Origin: Actinoplanes nipponensis
Lineage (GTDB): Bacteria; Actinomycetota; Actinomycetes; Mycobacteriales; Micromonosporaceae
Assembly (NCBI RefSeq): GCF_016862275.1
Contig: NZ_BOMQ01000019.1
Coordinates: 1 to 50,254, forward strand
Reading direction: 5' to 3'
Length of the DNA stretch: 50,254 nucleotides
In this document: positions 1 through 8,177 of the stretch, piece after piece
How positions within the stretch are numbered: the stretch's first letter is position 1
How the letters are laid out: each line of letters opens with the position of its first letter
Translations under genes and position numbers: made by a program
Notes under the pieces: model-generated
What the model was told of the DNA's origin: nothing
Databases searched by the model: none
What the model saw: the letters and a program-made list of their open reading frames with translations, nothing else

Positions 1-1
1 G

Positions 2-73
2 GCGGGGGCGGTCGGTCGGGCGGGGGCGGTCGGTCGGGCGGGGGCGGTCGGTCGGGCGGGGGCGGTCGGTCGG
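2..73. repeat. 18-bp tandem repeat, four exact copies
   Basis: The unit GCGGGGGCGGTCGGTCGG repeats four times head to tail with no mismatch. Degenerate GGTCGGTCGG pieces continue to about position 170. Each unit carries a run of five G followed by spaced GG pairs, so the plus strand could form G-quadruplexes. The unit is 18 bp, so it would be read without a frameshift if it belongs to a gene that begins left of the window. From 74 to 252 I see only more of this G-rich degenerate sequence and no convincing gene. Confidence 0.9.
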
Positions 74-252
74 GCGGGGCGGCCGTTGGAGCGCGCGGTC
101 GAGCGGGCGGGCGGGGCGATTGAGCGGTCGGTCGGTAAGCGCTCGGCTGGTTGAGCGGTCGGTCGGGCTGGCGATTGAGCGGGAGATCGCGCCGGCGGCG
201 GTCGGACGATCGGGCGGTGGCAGCGTTGCGGGCCGGCTCTAGCTTGGACGGT

Positions 253-1152
253 GTGACCAGTCCTGATGGTGACGATCCGGCCGACCGCCGGCCCGCCGAC
301 GGCACGCCGGACGACAGTGATCCGGTCCGGCTGTCCCCACCCGTGGATCCCTGGCTGACCGAGGCGCCGACCTCGGTTCTCGGCGATGCCGGGTCCGCTC
401 CCGACCAACTCCCGCCCACCGACCAACTCCCGCCTCCCGGCCAGCTGCCACCCACCGAGCAACTGCCGCCCACCGCCCACGCAGCGCCGGCCGGCCAGAC
501 ACCACCGGCCGACACGGCACGGTTCGGCAGCGCGGCGGCGTTCGACGGCCCGCCGTCCGGCTGGGCGGATCCGTCCCCGCAGCGCCGGCGCGGTCGCCGT
601 GCGGCCCGGTGGGTGGTGGCGGTGCTCGCGGTCGGCGCGCTGTTCATCGCCGGAATGCTCGCCACGGACGTTTTCGGGTCAGGCGGCGACGGCCGGGGGA
701 CTGGCCCGTCGACTGCGGCGAGCCCCGCGGCCGTGCCCGTAGTGGCCACCACCACCCCCGCCGCCCGGAAGACCACGTCGGCGCCGGCGTCGGAGGCGGG
801 CGGGCAGCCCAGTGCCACGGTCAGTGACCAGCCCGGCAGCTCCGGCAGTGCGGCGGCGCCCGGTGCCGGCGGCCCGGTGGTGGTCTACGAGGTCACGGCG
901 AGCGGGTCGCGCAACGTGGGCAGCGTGAGCTACACCGACCAGGACGGCGACATCATCCGCCGCAACGGGATCCGGTTGCCGTGGCGCACCACCTTCACCG
1001 TCGGCGGCCAGCGTAAGCCGCTGGTGCTCATCGCCCAGCGTAACGGCGGCGGGGACGCCGGACCGGTGACGTGCACCATCACCCTCGACGGCAAGGTGCT
1101 GAGCTCCACCACCGCCGACGGCCGGTACGCCGCCCCGGAGTGCAGCGGTTAG
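253..1152 (+). CDS. MmpS-like membrane-anchored protein
   Basis: Predicted 299-residue protein. The first ~115 residues are a proline-rich, low-complexity segment with repeated QLPP units. A single membrane helix (around WVVAVLAVGALFIAGMLATD) follows, then a Ser/Thr/Ala/Pro-rich linker. A C-terminal domain of ~90 residues begins VVVYEVTASGS, contains LPWRTTF and ends with a VTCTITLDGKV segment and a late cysteine. That pattern matches the MmpS (transport accessory) domain of mycobacterial MmpL systems. The topology would be an N-terminal cytoplasmic tail and an extracellular domain. I chose GTG at 253 because the more upstream frame (from 151) is arginine-rich and repeat-derived. No MmpL partner is visible here. 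Family assignment is moderate; function is inferred only. Confidence 0.65.
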   Translation: MTSPDGDDPADRRPADGTPDDSDPVRLSPPVDPWLTEAPTSVLGDAGSAPDQLPPTDQLPPPGQLPPTEQLPPTAHAAPAGQTPPADTARFGSAAAFDGPPSGWADPSPQRRRGRRAARWVVAVLAVGALFIAGMLATDVFGSGGDGRGTGPSTAASPAAVPVVATTTPAARKTTSAPASEAGGQPSATVSDQPGSSGSAAAPGAGGPVVVYEVTASGSRNVGSVSYTDQDGDIIRRNGIRLPWRTTFTVGGQRKPLVLIAQRNGGGDAGPVTCTITLDGKVLSSTTADGRYAAPECSG

Positions 1153-1155
1153 CGG

Positions 1156-2301
1156 CTACAGGTACATGCCGGTGGCGGGCGGGGTCACCGGCACCGTCAC
1201 CGGCTGGGCGCCCGTGCGCAGCGCGTACAGCTCGGCCAGCGTCGCCCCGTGCGGCCCGACGCCGGCCGGGGTGCCCAGCCACGCGACCGCCTCCCCGTAC
1301 GGCAGGCGGCCGACCTCGATGCTGGCCAGGCACCGCCCCGGCCGGACCACCGCGGGGTGCAGGGTGGCCAGGTCCTCGTTGGTGGTGATGCCGATCAGCG
1401 CGTTACGGCCCTGCCCGAGCAGGCCGTCGGTCAGGTTCAGCAGCCGCGACAGCGACTGCCCGGCGCTGGCCTTGGCGTCGCCGCTGATCAGCTCGTCGCA
1501 GTCCTCCAGCATGAGCAGCCGCCAGCGCGGCTCGTCGTCGTCGCCGCTGCCCAGCGCCACGCTCATCAGGTACGCGGGATCGCCGAACAGCCGTTCCGGG
1601 TCGAGGACGCAGTCGACCTGGCACCACGAGCGCCACTGCTGGGCCAGCGCGCGCAGCGCGGTCGTCTTGCCGGTGCCCGGCTCGCCGTGCAGCAGGAGCA
1701 GCCGGCCGTTGACCGCGGTGCCGTCGATGGCCATCAGCCGTTCGAGGGTGCGCGCCACCGGCCCGGCGTAGTTGGCCCGGATCTTGTCCCACGGCGCCGC
1801 GTCGATCTCGCGTTGCACCCGGCGCGGCCCGTGCGCGCCGTAGTGCCAGAAGCCGATCGGCACGCTGTCGTCGGCCGGCTCGGGCGCCTCGACGGCGTCC
1901 TCGATCGCGACCGCGAGCACCGACTCGGCCAGTTCGGAGGTGGTCGCGGTGACCGTCACCCGGGCCCGGCGGCTCTGCCGCCAGCGGGTCACGTGCAGGG
2001 TCCAGCCTTCGCCGACCGACAGCCGGCCGTGGCCGTCCTCCTCCACCGCGTCCCGCACGATGCGGGCGTCCTCGGTGGTCAGCAGCGCCTCGGCCCGGAC
2101 GTTCTCCAGGTACGTGGTGCGGCCGAACGGCTCCCGCCCGGTGACGAACGCGTCGAGGGCGAGCAGGTCGACCACATCCACCAGCCGGTCACCGTCGTCG
2201 ACGGCGCCGGACAGCGGCAGGGCGGTGGCGGTGGCCGGGGTGGCCGCCGCTTCCACCGGGCGGCTGCCGAGCCGGTCGACGGACTGATGGGGGGTGCGCA
2301 T
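1156..2301 (-). CDS. DUF5925-type AAA ATPase
   Basis: A 381-residue protein with an N-terminal region of about 180 residues of the kind annotated DUF5925. A C-terminal AAA module follows: Walker A GEPGTGKT (about residues 206-213), Walker B LLMLEDCDE (262-270), a sensor-1-like stretch ALIGITTNED, and an arginine in HPAVVRPGR that could be the finger. It is likely a cytoplasmic ATP-driven remodelling protein; the substrate is unknown. ATG at 2301 was preferred over an upstream extension that has proline-rich, non-conserved character. Its stop lies 3 bp from the stop of the convergent MmpS-like gene. The promoter region is shared with the iron-box side of the siderophore importer, but nothing shows that it is iron controlled. 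Confidence 0.8.
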   Translation of the reverse strand: MRTPHQSVDRLGSRPVEAAATPATATALPLSGAVDDGDRLVDVVDLLALDAFVTGREPFGRTTYLENVRAEALLTTEDARIVRDAVEEDGHGRLSVGEGWTLHVTRWRQSRRARVTVTATTSELAESVLAVAIEDAVEAPEPADDSVPIGFWHYGAHGPRRVQREIDAAPWDKIRANYAGPVARTLERLMAIDGTAVNGRLLLLHGEPGTGKTTALRALAQQWRSWCQVDCVLDPERLFGDPAYLMSVALGSGDDDEPRWRLLMLEDCDELISGDAKASAGQSLSRLLNLTDGLLGQGRNALIGITTNEDLATLHPAVVRPGRCLASIEVGRLPYGEAVAWLGTPAGVGPHGATLAELYALRTGAQPVTVPVTPPATGMYL

Positions 2302-2416
2302 TACCCCATGATCGGCCCCGGGTGGGGGATGAGCACCCGGTTTTCCGCCAGGTCCAGCCGATCGGGGCCGGCTATGCGGAGGCTCACTTCCGTTTCCCAA
2401 GATCCTTGTCCGTCGG

Positions 2417-2435
2417 TAAGGTGAGGGTTACCTAA
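2417..2435 (+). promoter_or_regulatory. Iron box (DtxR/IdeR/DmdR-type operator)
   Basis: TAAGGTGAGGGTTACCTAA matches 15 of 19 positions of the classic DtxR/IdeR consensus TTAGGTTAGGCTAACCTAA. It lies 17 bp upstream of the ATG of the siderophore-binding lipoprotein, just ahead of its CGGAG ribosome-binding site. Iron-loaded repressor bound here should block transcription of the whole importer operon. The regulator itself is not in this window. Confidence 0.85.
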
Positions 2436-2452
2436 CCTGAACGGAGCTCGAC

Positions 2453-3466
2453 ATGGCGACCCATCCGCTCATCTCGCGCCGCCACCTGCTCTTCGGCGCA
2501 GCGGGCGTGGCGGCCGCCGGACTGCTCGCGGCCTGCGGCGACGGCGACGGCGACAGTCCCGGCGCGAGCGGCTCGTCCGCCGCGGCCACCGGCGGCGCGT
2601 TCCCGGCCGCGGCGACCCACCAGTTCGGCAGCACCACCGTCGAGCAGGCGCCCAAGACGGTCGTCTCGCTCGGCTGGGGAGACGCCGACGCGTTGCTCGC
2701 CCTCGGGGTGGTCCCGGCCGGCATCCTCGACTGGTTCCAGGCGTGGCCGACCGGCGTCGGGCCCTGGGCCCAGGACCGGCTCAACGGCGCCCGGCCGGTC
2801 GTCCTCAAGGGCCCGGAGATCAACTTCGAGAGCGTCGCCACCCTGCGCCCCGACCTGGTCACCTTCACCAAGAGCGACAACGTCAAGGCCACCTGGGAGC
2901 AGCTGGAGAAGCTCGCCCCGACGCTGTCCGGCCCGGCCGGCACGGCCCCGTACGGCACCACGCTCAAGGACCAGACGCTGCTGATCGCCGAGGCGCTGGG
3001 CCGCCGGGCCGAGGGTGAGGCGCTGGTCGCCGCCAACGACGAGGCGCTCGCCGCGGCCAAGGCGGCCAACCCCGGGTTCACCGGCCGGAGCGTGGTCGTC
3101 GCGGCGGCGTTCAGCGGGCAGTACGGCGCCTACACCCGCGGCGACGGCCGGGTGCAGTTCATGGAGGCGCTGGGCTTCCGGAACTCCCAGCGGATCGAGG
3201 ACCTCAAGCCGGCCAACTTCTACGCCCCGGTGTCCAAGGAGAAGGTCGGCCTGCTCGACGCCGACCTGACCGTGATCTTCGGGCTCGGCGCGGGCGCCGA
3301 ACTGAAGAAGGACGCCGTGCTCAGCAGCATCCCGTCGGCCCGGGCCGGCCGGCTGCTCATCATCGACGACGCCGACCTGGTCAACGGCTTCTCCACGAAC
3401 TCCGTGCTGAGCACGCCGTACGTCATCGAGAAGTTCGTGCCGCTGGTCAAGGCCGCCCTGGCGTGA
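2453..3466 (+). CDS. Iron-siderophore ABC transporter, substrate-binding lipoprotein
   Basis: A 337-residue periplasmic-binding-type lipoprotein that captures ferric siderophores outside the membrane. The N-terminus has a twin-arginine pair (SRRHLLF, residues 8-14), a hydrophobic stretch and a lipobox LLAAC with Cys28, so it is probably a Tat-exported lipoprotein. The mature part has the FecB/FepB-type fold signals: an early PKTVVSLGWGDADALLALG segment, then 'LRPDLVTF' and a C-terminal FSTNSVLS region typical of ferrisiderophore binders. ATG 2453 follows CGGAG at 2442. It is the first gene of a four-gene operon, overlapping the next by 4 bp (GTGA), and is preceded by an iron box. The exact siderophore cannot be told from the sequence. 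Confidence 0.9.
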   Translation: MATHPLISRRHLLFGAAGVAAAGLLAACGDGDGDSPGASGSSAAATGGAFPAAATHQFGSTTVEQAPKTVVSLGWGDADALLALGVVPAGILDWFQAWPTGVGPWAQDRLNGARPVVLKGPEINFESVATLRPDLVTFTKSDNVKATWEQLEKLAPTLSGPAGTAPYGTTLKDQTLLIAEALGRRAEGEALVAANDEALAAAKAANPGFTGRSVVVAAAFSGQYGAYTRGDGRVQFMEALGFRNSQRIEDLKPANFYAPVSKEKVGLLDADLTVIFGLGAGAELKKDAVLSSIPSARAGRLLIIDDADLVNGFSTNSVLSTPYVIEKFVPLVKAALA

Positions 3467-4527
3467 GCCACACCGCCGCCGAGCGCGCCGGTTACACCCC
3501 CCTCGAGGCGCGCGTCCGGGCCCGCGGGGGGCTGACCGCCCGCGGCCTCGGGCTGGTCGCCGCGGTGGTCGCGCTGGCGGCGGTGACCGTGCTCAGCATT
3601 CTGGTCGGCACCAAGTCGATCCCGCCGGGCACGGTCTGGGACGCGTTGCTCACCCGGGGCGCCGAGTCGGAGGACGTGCGGATCATCCTGGACCTGCGGG
3701 TGCCGCGTACCGTCCTGGGCCTGGCCGCCGGGACCGCGCTCGGCCTGGCCGGCGCGCTCATGCAGGCGCTCACCCGCAACCCGCTGGCCGACCCGGGCAT
3801 CCTCGGCATCAACGCGGGCGCGGCCACCGCCGTCGTGCTGGCCATCCGGGTGCTCGGCGTCGGCTCGCTGACCGGCTACATCTGGTTCGCCTTCGGCGGC
3901 GCGGCGCTCGCCTTCGGCGCGGTGTACCTGCTCGGCACCCGCGGCCGCTCGGGGGCCTCACCGGAACGCCTGGCCCTGGCCGGCGCCGCGGTCGGCGCGG
4001 CCCTGCTGGCGGTCACCAACGCGGTCGCGCTGCTCGACGTCACCACCTTCGACCGGTACCGCCTGTGGACGGTCGGCACGCTGGCCGGGCGCGACCTCGG
4101 CGTGTTCTGGGGGGTGGCGCCGTTCCTCCTGGTCGGCGTGCTGCTCGCCCTCGGCCTCGGGCCGTCGCTCAACGTCATCGCGCTCGGCGAGGACACCGCG
4201 CGGGCGCTGGGCGCGAACCTCAACCGGACCCGGGTGCTGTCCGCGGTGGCCGTCACCCTGCTCTGCGGCGCGGCCACCGCGGCGGTCGGGCCGATCGCGT
4301 TCGTCGGGCTCGCCGTCCCGCACATCGCCCGCACCGTGGTCGGACCGGACCAGCGCTGGCTGCTGCCGTACTCGCTGGTGCTCGCGCCGGCGTTGCTGCT
4401 GCTGGCCGACGTCGCGGGCCGGGTGATCGCCCGCCCCGGCGAGATCCCGGCCGGGCTGATCACCGCGTTCATCGGCGCCCCGGTCTTCCTGGCCGTCATC
4501 CTGCGCCGCCGGATCGTGCCGCTGTGA
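3463..4527 (+). CDS. Iron-siderophore ABC transporter permease (FecCD type) 1
   Basis: A 354-residue polytopic membrane protein of the FecCD/BtuC family with about ten hydrophobic segments. Family landmarks visible are LRVPRTVLGLAAGTALGLAG, MQALTRNPLADPGILGINAG and the cytoplasmic coupling region ALGEDTARALGAN, plus AVGPIAFVGLAVPHIAR near the C-terminal third. It pairs with the second permease to form the channel that passes ferric siderophore taken from the lipoprotein. The start is a GTG overlapping the previous stop by four bases, which implies translational coupling, and its stop overlaps the next start the same way. A soluble N-terminal extension of ~25 residues precedes the first helix. 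Confidence 0.93.
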   Translation: MSHTAAERAGYTPLEARVRARGGLTARGLGLVAAVVALAAVTVLSILVGTKSIPPGTVWDALLTRGAESEDVRIILDLRVPRTVLGLAAGTALGLAGALMQALTRNPLADPGILGINAGAATAVVLAIRVLGVGSLTGYIWFAFGGAALAFGAVYLLGTRGRSGASPERLALAGAAVGAALLAVTNAVALLDVTTFDRYRLWTVGTLAGRDLGVFWGVAPFLLVGVLLALGLGPSLNVIALGEDTARALGANLNRTRVLSAVAVTLLCGAATAAVGPIAFVGLAVPHIARTVVGPDQRWLLPYSLVLAPALLLLADVAGRVIARPGEIPAGLITAFIGAPVFLAVILRRRIVPL

Positions 4528-5555
4528 GGCGCCGGATCACCGTACGCGCGCCGGGCGTCGCCGTCCGCCTCGACCTGCGCACGCTCGGGGTCAGCGGCGC
4601 GCTGCTGCTGGCGGTGGGCGCGGCGGCGGCCTGGACCGTCGTCGCGGCCGGCGTGCGGCTGCCCGTGGCCGACATCGTGGCGATCCTCGACGGCGGCGGC
4701 CGGCGCGCCGACCGGTTCATCCTGCTCGACCTGCGGCTGCCCCGGGTCAGCCTGGGCCTGCTGGCCGGGGCCGCGCTGGCCATGTCCGGCGCGGTCTTCC
4801 AGAGCCTGTCGCGCAACCCCCTGGGCAGCCCCGACATCGTCGGCTTCACCACCGGCTCGGCCACCGGCGCGGTGCTGGCCATCGTCGTGTTCGGCGCCGG
4901 TCCGGCCGGCGCGGCCCTGGCGGCGATCGGGGGTGGTCTGCTCACCGCCCTGACCGTGTACGGGCTGACGGCGCTCGGCGGCGGCGCGGTGAGCCGCCTC
5001 GTGCTGGTCGGGATCGGCATCAGCGCGATGCTGGTCGCCGTCAACAGCTACCTGATCAGCCGGGCCCGGCTCGAAGCAGCGCAGGCCGCCTCGGTCTGGC
5101 TGGTCGGCACCCTCAACGGCCGCACCTGGGAGTACGTGCGCCTGCTGGGCCTGGCGCTGCTGGTGCTCACCCCGCCGCTGCTGCGGTACGGCCGCCGCCT
5201 GCACCTGCTGGAGATGGGCGACGACGCGGCGCAGTCGCTGGGCGTACGCGTGCACCGCTCCCGCCTGGTCCTGGTGCTGCTCGCCGTCGCGGCCTGCGCG
5301 GTGGCGACCGCCGCCACCGGGCCGGTGGCGTTCGTGGCCCTGGCGGCACCGCAGATCACCCGCCGGCTCACCGGCTCACCGGCGCTGCAACTGCTGCCCA
5401 CCGCCCTCACCGGGGCGCTGCTGATGGTGCTCAGCGACCTCGTCGCGCAACGGCTGCTGGCCCCCGCCCAGCTCCCGGTCGGGGTGGTGACCGGCGCGGT
5501 CGGCGGGGTCTACCTGGCCTGGCTGCTCGCCGGGCAATGGCGGAAGGGGAACTGA
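4524..5555 (+). CDS. Iron-siderophore ABC transporter permease (FecCD type) 2
   Basis: A 343-residue second FecCD permease. LRLPRVSLGLLAGAALAMSG, FQSLSRNPLGSPDIVGFTTG, the coupling helix region EMGDDAAQSLGVRV and AATGPVAFVALAAPQITRRL are all characteristic. It would form a heterodimeric channel with the preceding permease. The frame is open for a further ~150 codons upstream, but that stretch is the antisense-like overlap with permease 1. The correct start is the GTG at 4524 that overlaps the previous TGA (GTGA), consistent with the rest of the operon and with the family's usual N-terminus. Its stop shares one base with the ATG of the ATPase gene. Confidence 0.93.
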   Translation: MRRRITVRAPGVAVRLDLRTLGVSGALLLAVGAAAAWTVVAAGVRLPVADIVAILDGGGRRADRFILLDLRLPRVSLGLLAGAALAMSGAVFQSLSRNPLGSPDIVGFTTGSATGAVLAIVVFGAGPAGAALAAIGGGLLTALTVYGLTALGGGAVSRLVLVGIGISAMLVAVNSYLISRARLEAAQAASVWLVGTLNGRTWEYVRLLGLALLVLTPPLLRYGRRLHLLEMGDDAAQSLGVRVHRSRLVLVLLAVAACAVATAATGPVAFVALAAPQITRRLTGSPALQLLPTALTGALLMVLSDLVAQRLLAPAQLPVGVVTGAVGGVYLAWLLAGQWRKGN

Positions 5556-6361
5556 TGACCTCGCGGCTGTCCGGGTCCGACCTGACCCTGGCCTACGGCG
5601 ACCGGGTGATCACCTCCGGCCTGGACGTGACGGTCCCCGACGGCTCGTTCACCGTCATCATCGGACCGAACGCGTGCGGCAAGTCCACGCTGCTGCGGGC
5701 GCTGTCTGGGCTGCTGGCCCCCAGGCACGGCACGGTGGTGCTGGACGGCGCGACGATCGGCTCGTACCGGGCCAAGGAAGTCGCCCGCCGCCTCGGCCTG
5801 CTGCCGCAGACGGCGACCGCCCCGGAGGGCATCTCGGTGGCCGACCTGGTGGCCCGCGGCCGCTACCCGCACCAGCGGCTGCTGCGCCAGTGGACGCCCG
5901 AGGACGAGAACCAGGTGGCCGCGGCGATGGCGGCGACCGGCGTCACCGCGCTGGCCGACCGGGCGGTCGACGAGCTCTCCGGCGGCCAGCGCCAGCGGGT
6001 GTGGATGGCGATGGCGCTGGCCCAGCAGACCGGGATCCTGCTGCTCGACGAGCCGACCACGTACCTGGACATCGCCTACCAGATCGACCTGCTGGACCTC
6101 TGCGCCGACCTGAACGAGCAGGGCCGCACGTTGGTCGCGGTGCTGCACGACCTCAACCAGGCCTGCCGCTACGCGAGCCACCTGATCGTGATGAAGGCCG
6201 GCCGGATCGTGGCCGAGGGCGAGCCGGGGCAGACCGTCACGGCGGAGCTGGTGGAGGACGTCTACGGGCTGCGGTGCGAGGTGATCGCCGACCCGCAGAC
6301 CGGGACGCCGCTGGTGGTGCCGGCCGCCCGCGCGCTGCGGGCGGCCCGGCTGGAGCGCTGA
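5555..6361 (+). CDS. Iron-siderophore ABC transporter ATP-binding protein
   Basis: A 268-residue FecE/FepC-type ATPase energising the importer on the cytoplasmic face. Visible motifs are Walker A GPNACGKST, a Q-loop in LGLLPQTA, the ABC signature ELSGGQRQRVWMAMALAQ, Walker B ILLLDEPTTYLD and the switch histidine in VAVLHDLNQA. The family-specific ARGRYPHQ stretch is also present. An ATG exists 18 bp earlier, but the ATG at 5555 sits right after GGAAGGGGA (5542-5550), a good ribosome-binding site, and gives the TGATG junction with permease 2. The gene ends 7 bp from the stop of the convergent nitroreductase gene. Confidence 0.93.
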   Translation: MTSRLSGSDLTLAYGDRVITSGLDVTVPDGSFTVIIGPNACGKSTLLRALSGLLAPRHGTVVLDGATIGSYRAKEVARRLGLLPQTATAPEGISVADLVARGRYPHQRLLRQWTPEDENQVAAAMAATGVTALADRAVDELSGGQRQRVWMAMALAQQTGILLLDEPTTYLDIAYQIDLLDLCADLNEQGRTLVAVLHDLNQACRYASHLIVMKAGRIVAEGEPGQTVTAELVEDVYGLRCEVIADPQTGTPLVVPAARALRAARLER

Positions 6362-6368
6362 CGGCCCG

Positions 6369-6803
6369 TCAGGCGGGGGTCAGCACGAAGACCGGGATCA
6401 GCCGGTCGGTCTTGGTCTGGTAGTCGGCGTACGCGGGCCACGCCTCGACGGCCCGCTCCCACCACACGGCCCGCTCGTCGCCGGACACCTCCCGGGCGGC
6501 GTAGTCCCGCTTGACGGCGCCGTCCTGGAGCTCGACGTGCGGGTTCTTGGCGAGATTCCAGTACCAGACCGGGTGCGTCGGTGCGCCGCCGCGGGACGCC
6601 ACCACCGCGTACTCGCCGTCGTGCTCCACGCGCATCAGCGGGGTCTTGCGCAGCTTGCCGCTCTTGGCGCCGACCGAGGTCAGCAGGATGATCGGCTTGC
6701 CCTGCAGGTCGGCGGCCTCCTTGCCGCCGCTGGCCTCGAACTTCTCGGCCTGCTCGCGGGCCCAGTCCGACGGGCTGGGTTCGTACTCGCCGGTCAACGG
6801 CAT
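6369..6803 (-). CDS. Deazaflavin (F420)-dependent nitroreductase family protein
   Basis: A 144-residue protein of the Ddn/DUF385 nitroreductase family, which binds coenzyme F420 in actinobacteria and reduces quinones or nitroaromatics. Typical features are [20 protein letters not shown] (the F420 phosphate-binding region), a central [20 protein letters not shown] stretch and NPHVELQDG. The length is normal for the family. The start ATG follows a strong AGGAGGAA ribosome-binding site on the minus strand. It is the last gene of a three-gene minus-strand group with the GNAT and GIY-YIG genes, 27 bp downstream of the GNAT stop. The substrate cannot be inferred. Confidence 0.9.
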   Translation of the reverse strand: MPLTGEYEPSPSDWAREQAEKFEASGGKEAADLQGKPIILLTSVGAKSGKLRKTPLMRVEHDGEYAVVASRGGAPTHPVWYWNLAKNPHVELQDGAVKRDYAAREVSGDERAVWWERAVEAWPAYADYQTKTDRLIPVFVLTPA

Positions 6804-6830
6804 GGCTTTCCTCCTGATGGGAACGACGGG

Positions 6831-7226
6831 TCAGAGCGCCACGAGACCCGCGGCGGTCGGTCGGAAACCGCAGGCCTCGAGGTAGAACGCGGCCAGGTGC
6901 GGCTCGTAGTCCACGTGCAGCCAGCGGCAGCCCGCGGCGCGGGCGCCGGTCACCGCGGCCGACACCAGGGCGGTGCCGACGCCGTGCCCGCGGGCCGCCG
7001 CGGCCACCACGGTGTCGACCAGGAACGCGTGCACGCCGCCGTCCCCGGCGACGTTGACGAAGCCGACCAGCTCGTCGTCGCGGTGCGCGCAGACCCAGCC
7101 CACGCTGTGCCGCTCCAGCCGGGCCCGCCAGTCGGCTCCCTGCGCGGCGTAGCCGAACCCGGCCGCGTGCAGCGCGTCGAGGGCGGCGTTGTCGACAACC
7201 GGCCGCCACGCGTACGTGATGGTCAC
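6831..7226 (-). CDS. GNAT family N-acetyltransferase
   Basis: A 131-residue single-domain acetyltransferase that should transfer an acetyl group from acetyl-CoA to an amine. Motif A, which binds the CoA pyrophosphate, is seen as ARGHGVGTALVSAAV around residues 78-92. It is preceded by the beta strand VHAFLVDTVVV-like segment and followed by LHVDYEPHLAAFYLEACGFRP, the usual motif B ending. The start is GTG, overlapping the stop of the upstream GIY-YIG gene by four bases (GTGA), so the two are translationally coupled. The acceptor substrate is unknown. Gene order suggests only cotranscription, not a shared pathway. Confidence 0.85.
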   Translation of the reverse strand: MTITYAWRPVVDNAALDALHAAGFGYAAQGADWRARLERHSVGWVCAHRDDELVGFVNVAGDGGVHAFLVDTVVAAAARGHGVGTALVSAAVTGARAAGCRWLHVDYEPHLAAFYLEACGFRPTAAGLVAL

Positions 7227-8134
7227 TCCGCGAGCCTAGCCAGTGTCGCGGCCAGTTCGGCGTTGCGCCGGGCGAAGGCCGCCCACGCCGGCGGCGGCTC
7301 CGGCGGGGGCCGGACGGACCGGCGCTGACTCCACGCGCGGACCCGGCCGGCGCGGACGGCGAAGGTCACGAGCCAGCCCTCGGCCCACCCCTGCACCGCC
7401 AGGTCGACCGGCTCCAGCGCCGTGACCTGCTGCGCGGCGGTCACCCAGGCCAGCGCGCGGATCTCGTCCCGCACCCGGCCGGCCAGTTCGAAGGCGAGCG
7501 CGGCGGCGGCCCGGTCGCGTACCCGGACCAGCTCGGCCAGGGCGGCCGCGACCGCGACCGGGTCACGCCGCAGCACCGCCGCGACGCCCTCGGCCAGCTC
7601 GGCGCGGTCGGCGGCGCTGACGCCGCGCCGCGCGGCCAGCTCCCGCTCCGCGCCGGTCAGCGTCGAGCCCGCGGCCGCCAGCGGATGGACCCGGTGCAGC
7701 GCGGAGACCGCCAGCCGGGCCCGCGTCCCGCCGAGATAGGGCCCGAAGATCCGCACCCCCGCGACCGGCGGCCCGGCCTCGTGGGTGAGGCGCAGCCCGG
7801 CCGTCGCCGGCCGGGCATCGAGCCGCAGGTACGCCGGGACCTCCTCGCCGCCGGCCGTCCTGTTCCACCGGGGCAGCGACTCCTCCAGCAGGTTGCGTTC
7901 CAGCCAGGCCGCCTCGTGCACGGAGTCGCAGGCCACCGCCTCGACCCGGGTGACCGCGGGCACCATCCGGCGCAGATGCCGGCGGTCGCGCAGGTCGCCG
8001 CCGTACGAGCCGACCCGGGCCCGCAGCTCGGTGGCGCGGCCGACGTAGAGCACCCGTCCCCGGGCGTCGCGGAACCGGTAGACCCCCGGAGCGCGCGGCA
8101 GCCCGGCGGCCAGCCGGCGGATCTCCGGTCGCAT
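7223..8134 (-). CDS. GIY-YIG nuclease (UvrC N-terminal half / Cho-like)
   Basis: A 303-residue protein with a GIY-YIG nuclease domain at the N-terminus: GVY at residues 17-19, YVG at 30-32, catalytic arginine region RATELRARV, and the metal-binding glutamate in WLERNLLEESLPRWN (about residue 79). A UvrB-binding-like (UVR) helix pair appears around RDRAAAALAFELAGRVRDEIR near residue 230. The RNase H-like C-terminal half of UvrC is missing, so the protein resembles E. coli Cho, which makes the 3' incision in excision repair. ATG at 8134 was chosen; an upstream extension to 8206 would overlap the divergent hydrolase promoter and start. A specific role in repair is inferred from family only. Confidence 0.82.
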   Translation of the reverse strand: MRPEIRRLAAGLPRAPGVYRFRDARGRVLYVGRATELRARVGSYGGDLRDRRHLRRMVPAVTRVEAVACDSVHEAAWLERNLLEESLPRWNRTAGGEEVPAYLRLDARPATAGLRLTHEAGPPVAGVRIFGPYLGGTRARLAVSALHRVHPLAAAGSTLTGAERELAARRGVSAADRAELAEGVAAVLRRDPVAVAAALAELVRVRDRAAAALAFELAGRVRDEIRALAWVTAAQQVTALEPVDLAVQGWAEGWLVTFAVRAGRVRAWSQRRSVRPPPEPPPAWAAFARRNAELAATLARLAE

Positions 8135-8177
8135 CGCGCCATTATCCGCCCCCGGCGGCTCGGCTAGCCTTCCGCAC

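Noticed and set aside
1..170. CRISPR array at the window start
   Set aside because: The 18-bp units are contiguous without unique spacers, so it is a simple tandem repeat.
4065..4523. Upstream extension of the second FecCD permease
   Set aside because: The extension overlaps permease 1 out of phase and lacks membrane character; the GTGA overlap at 4524 is the natural start.
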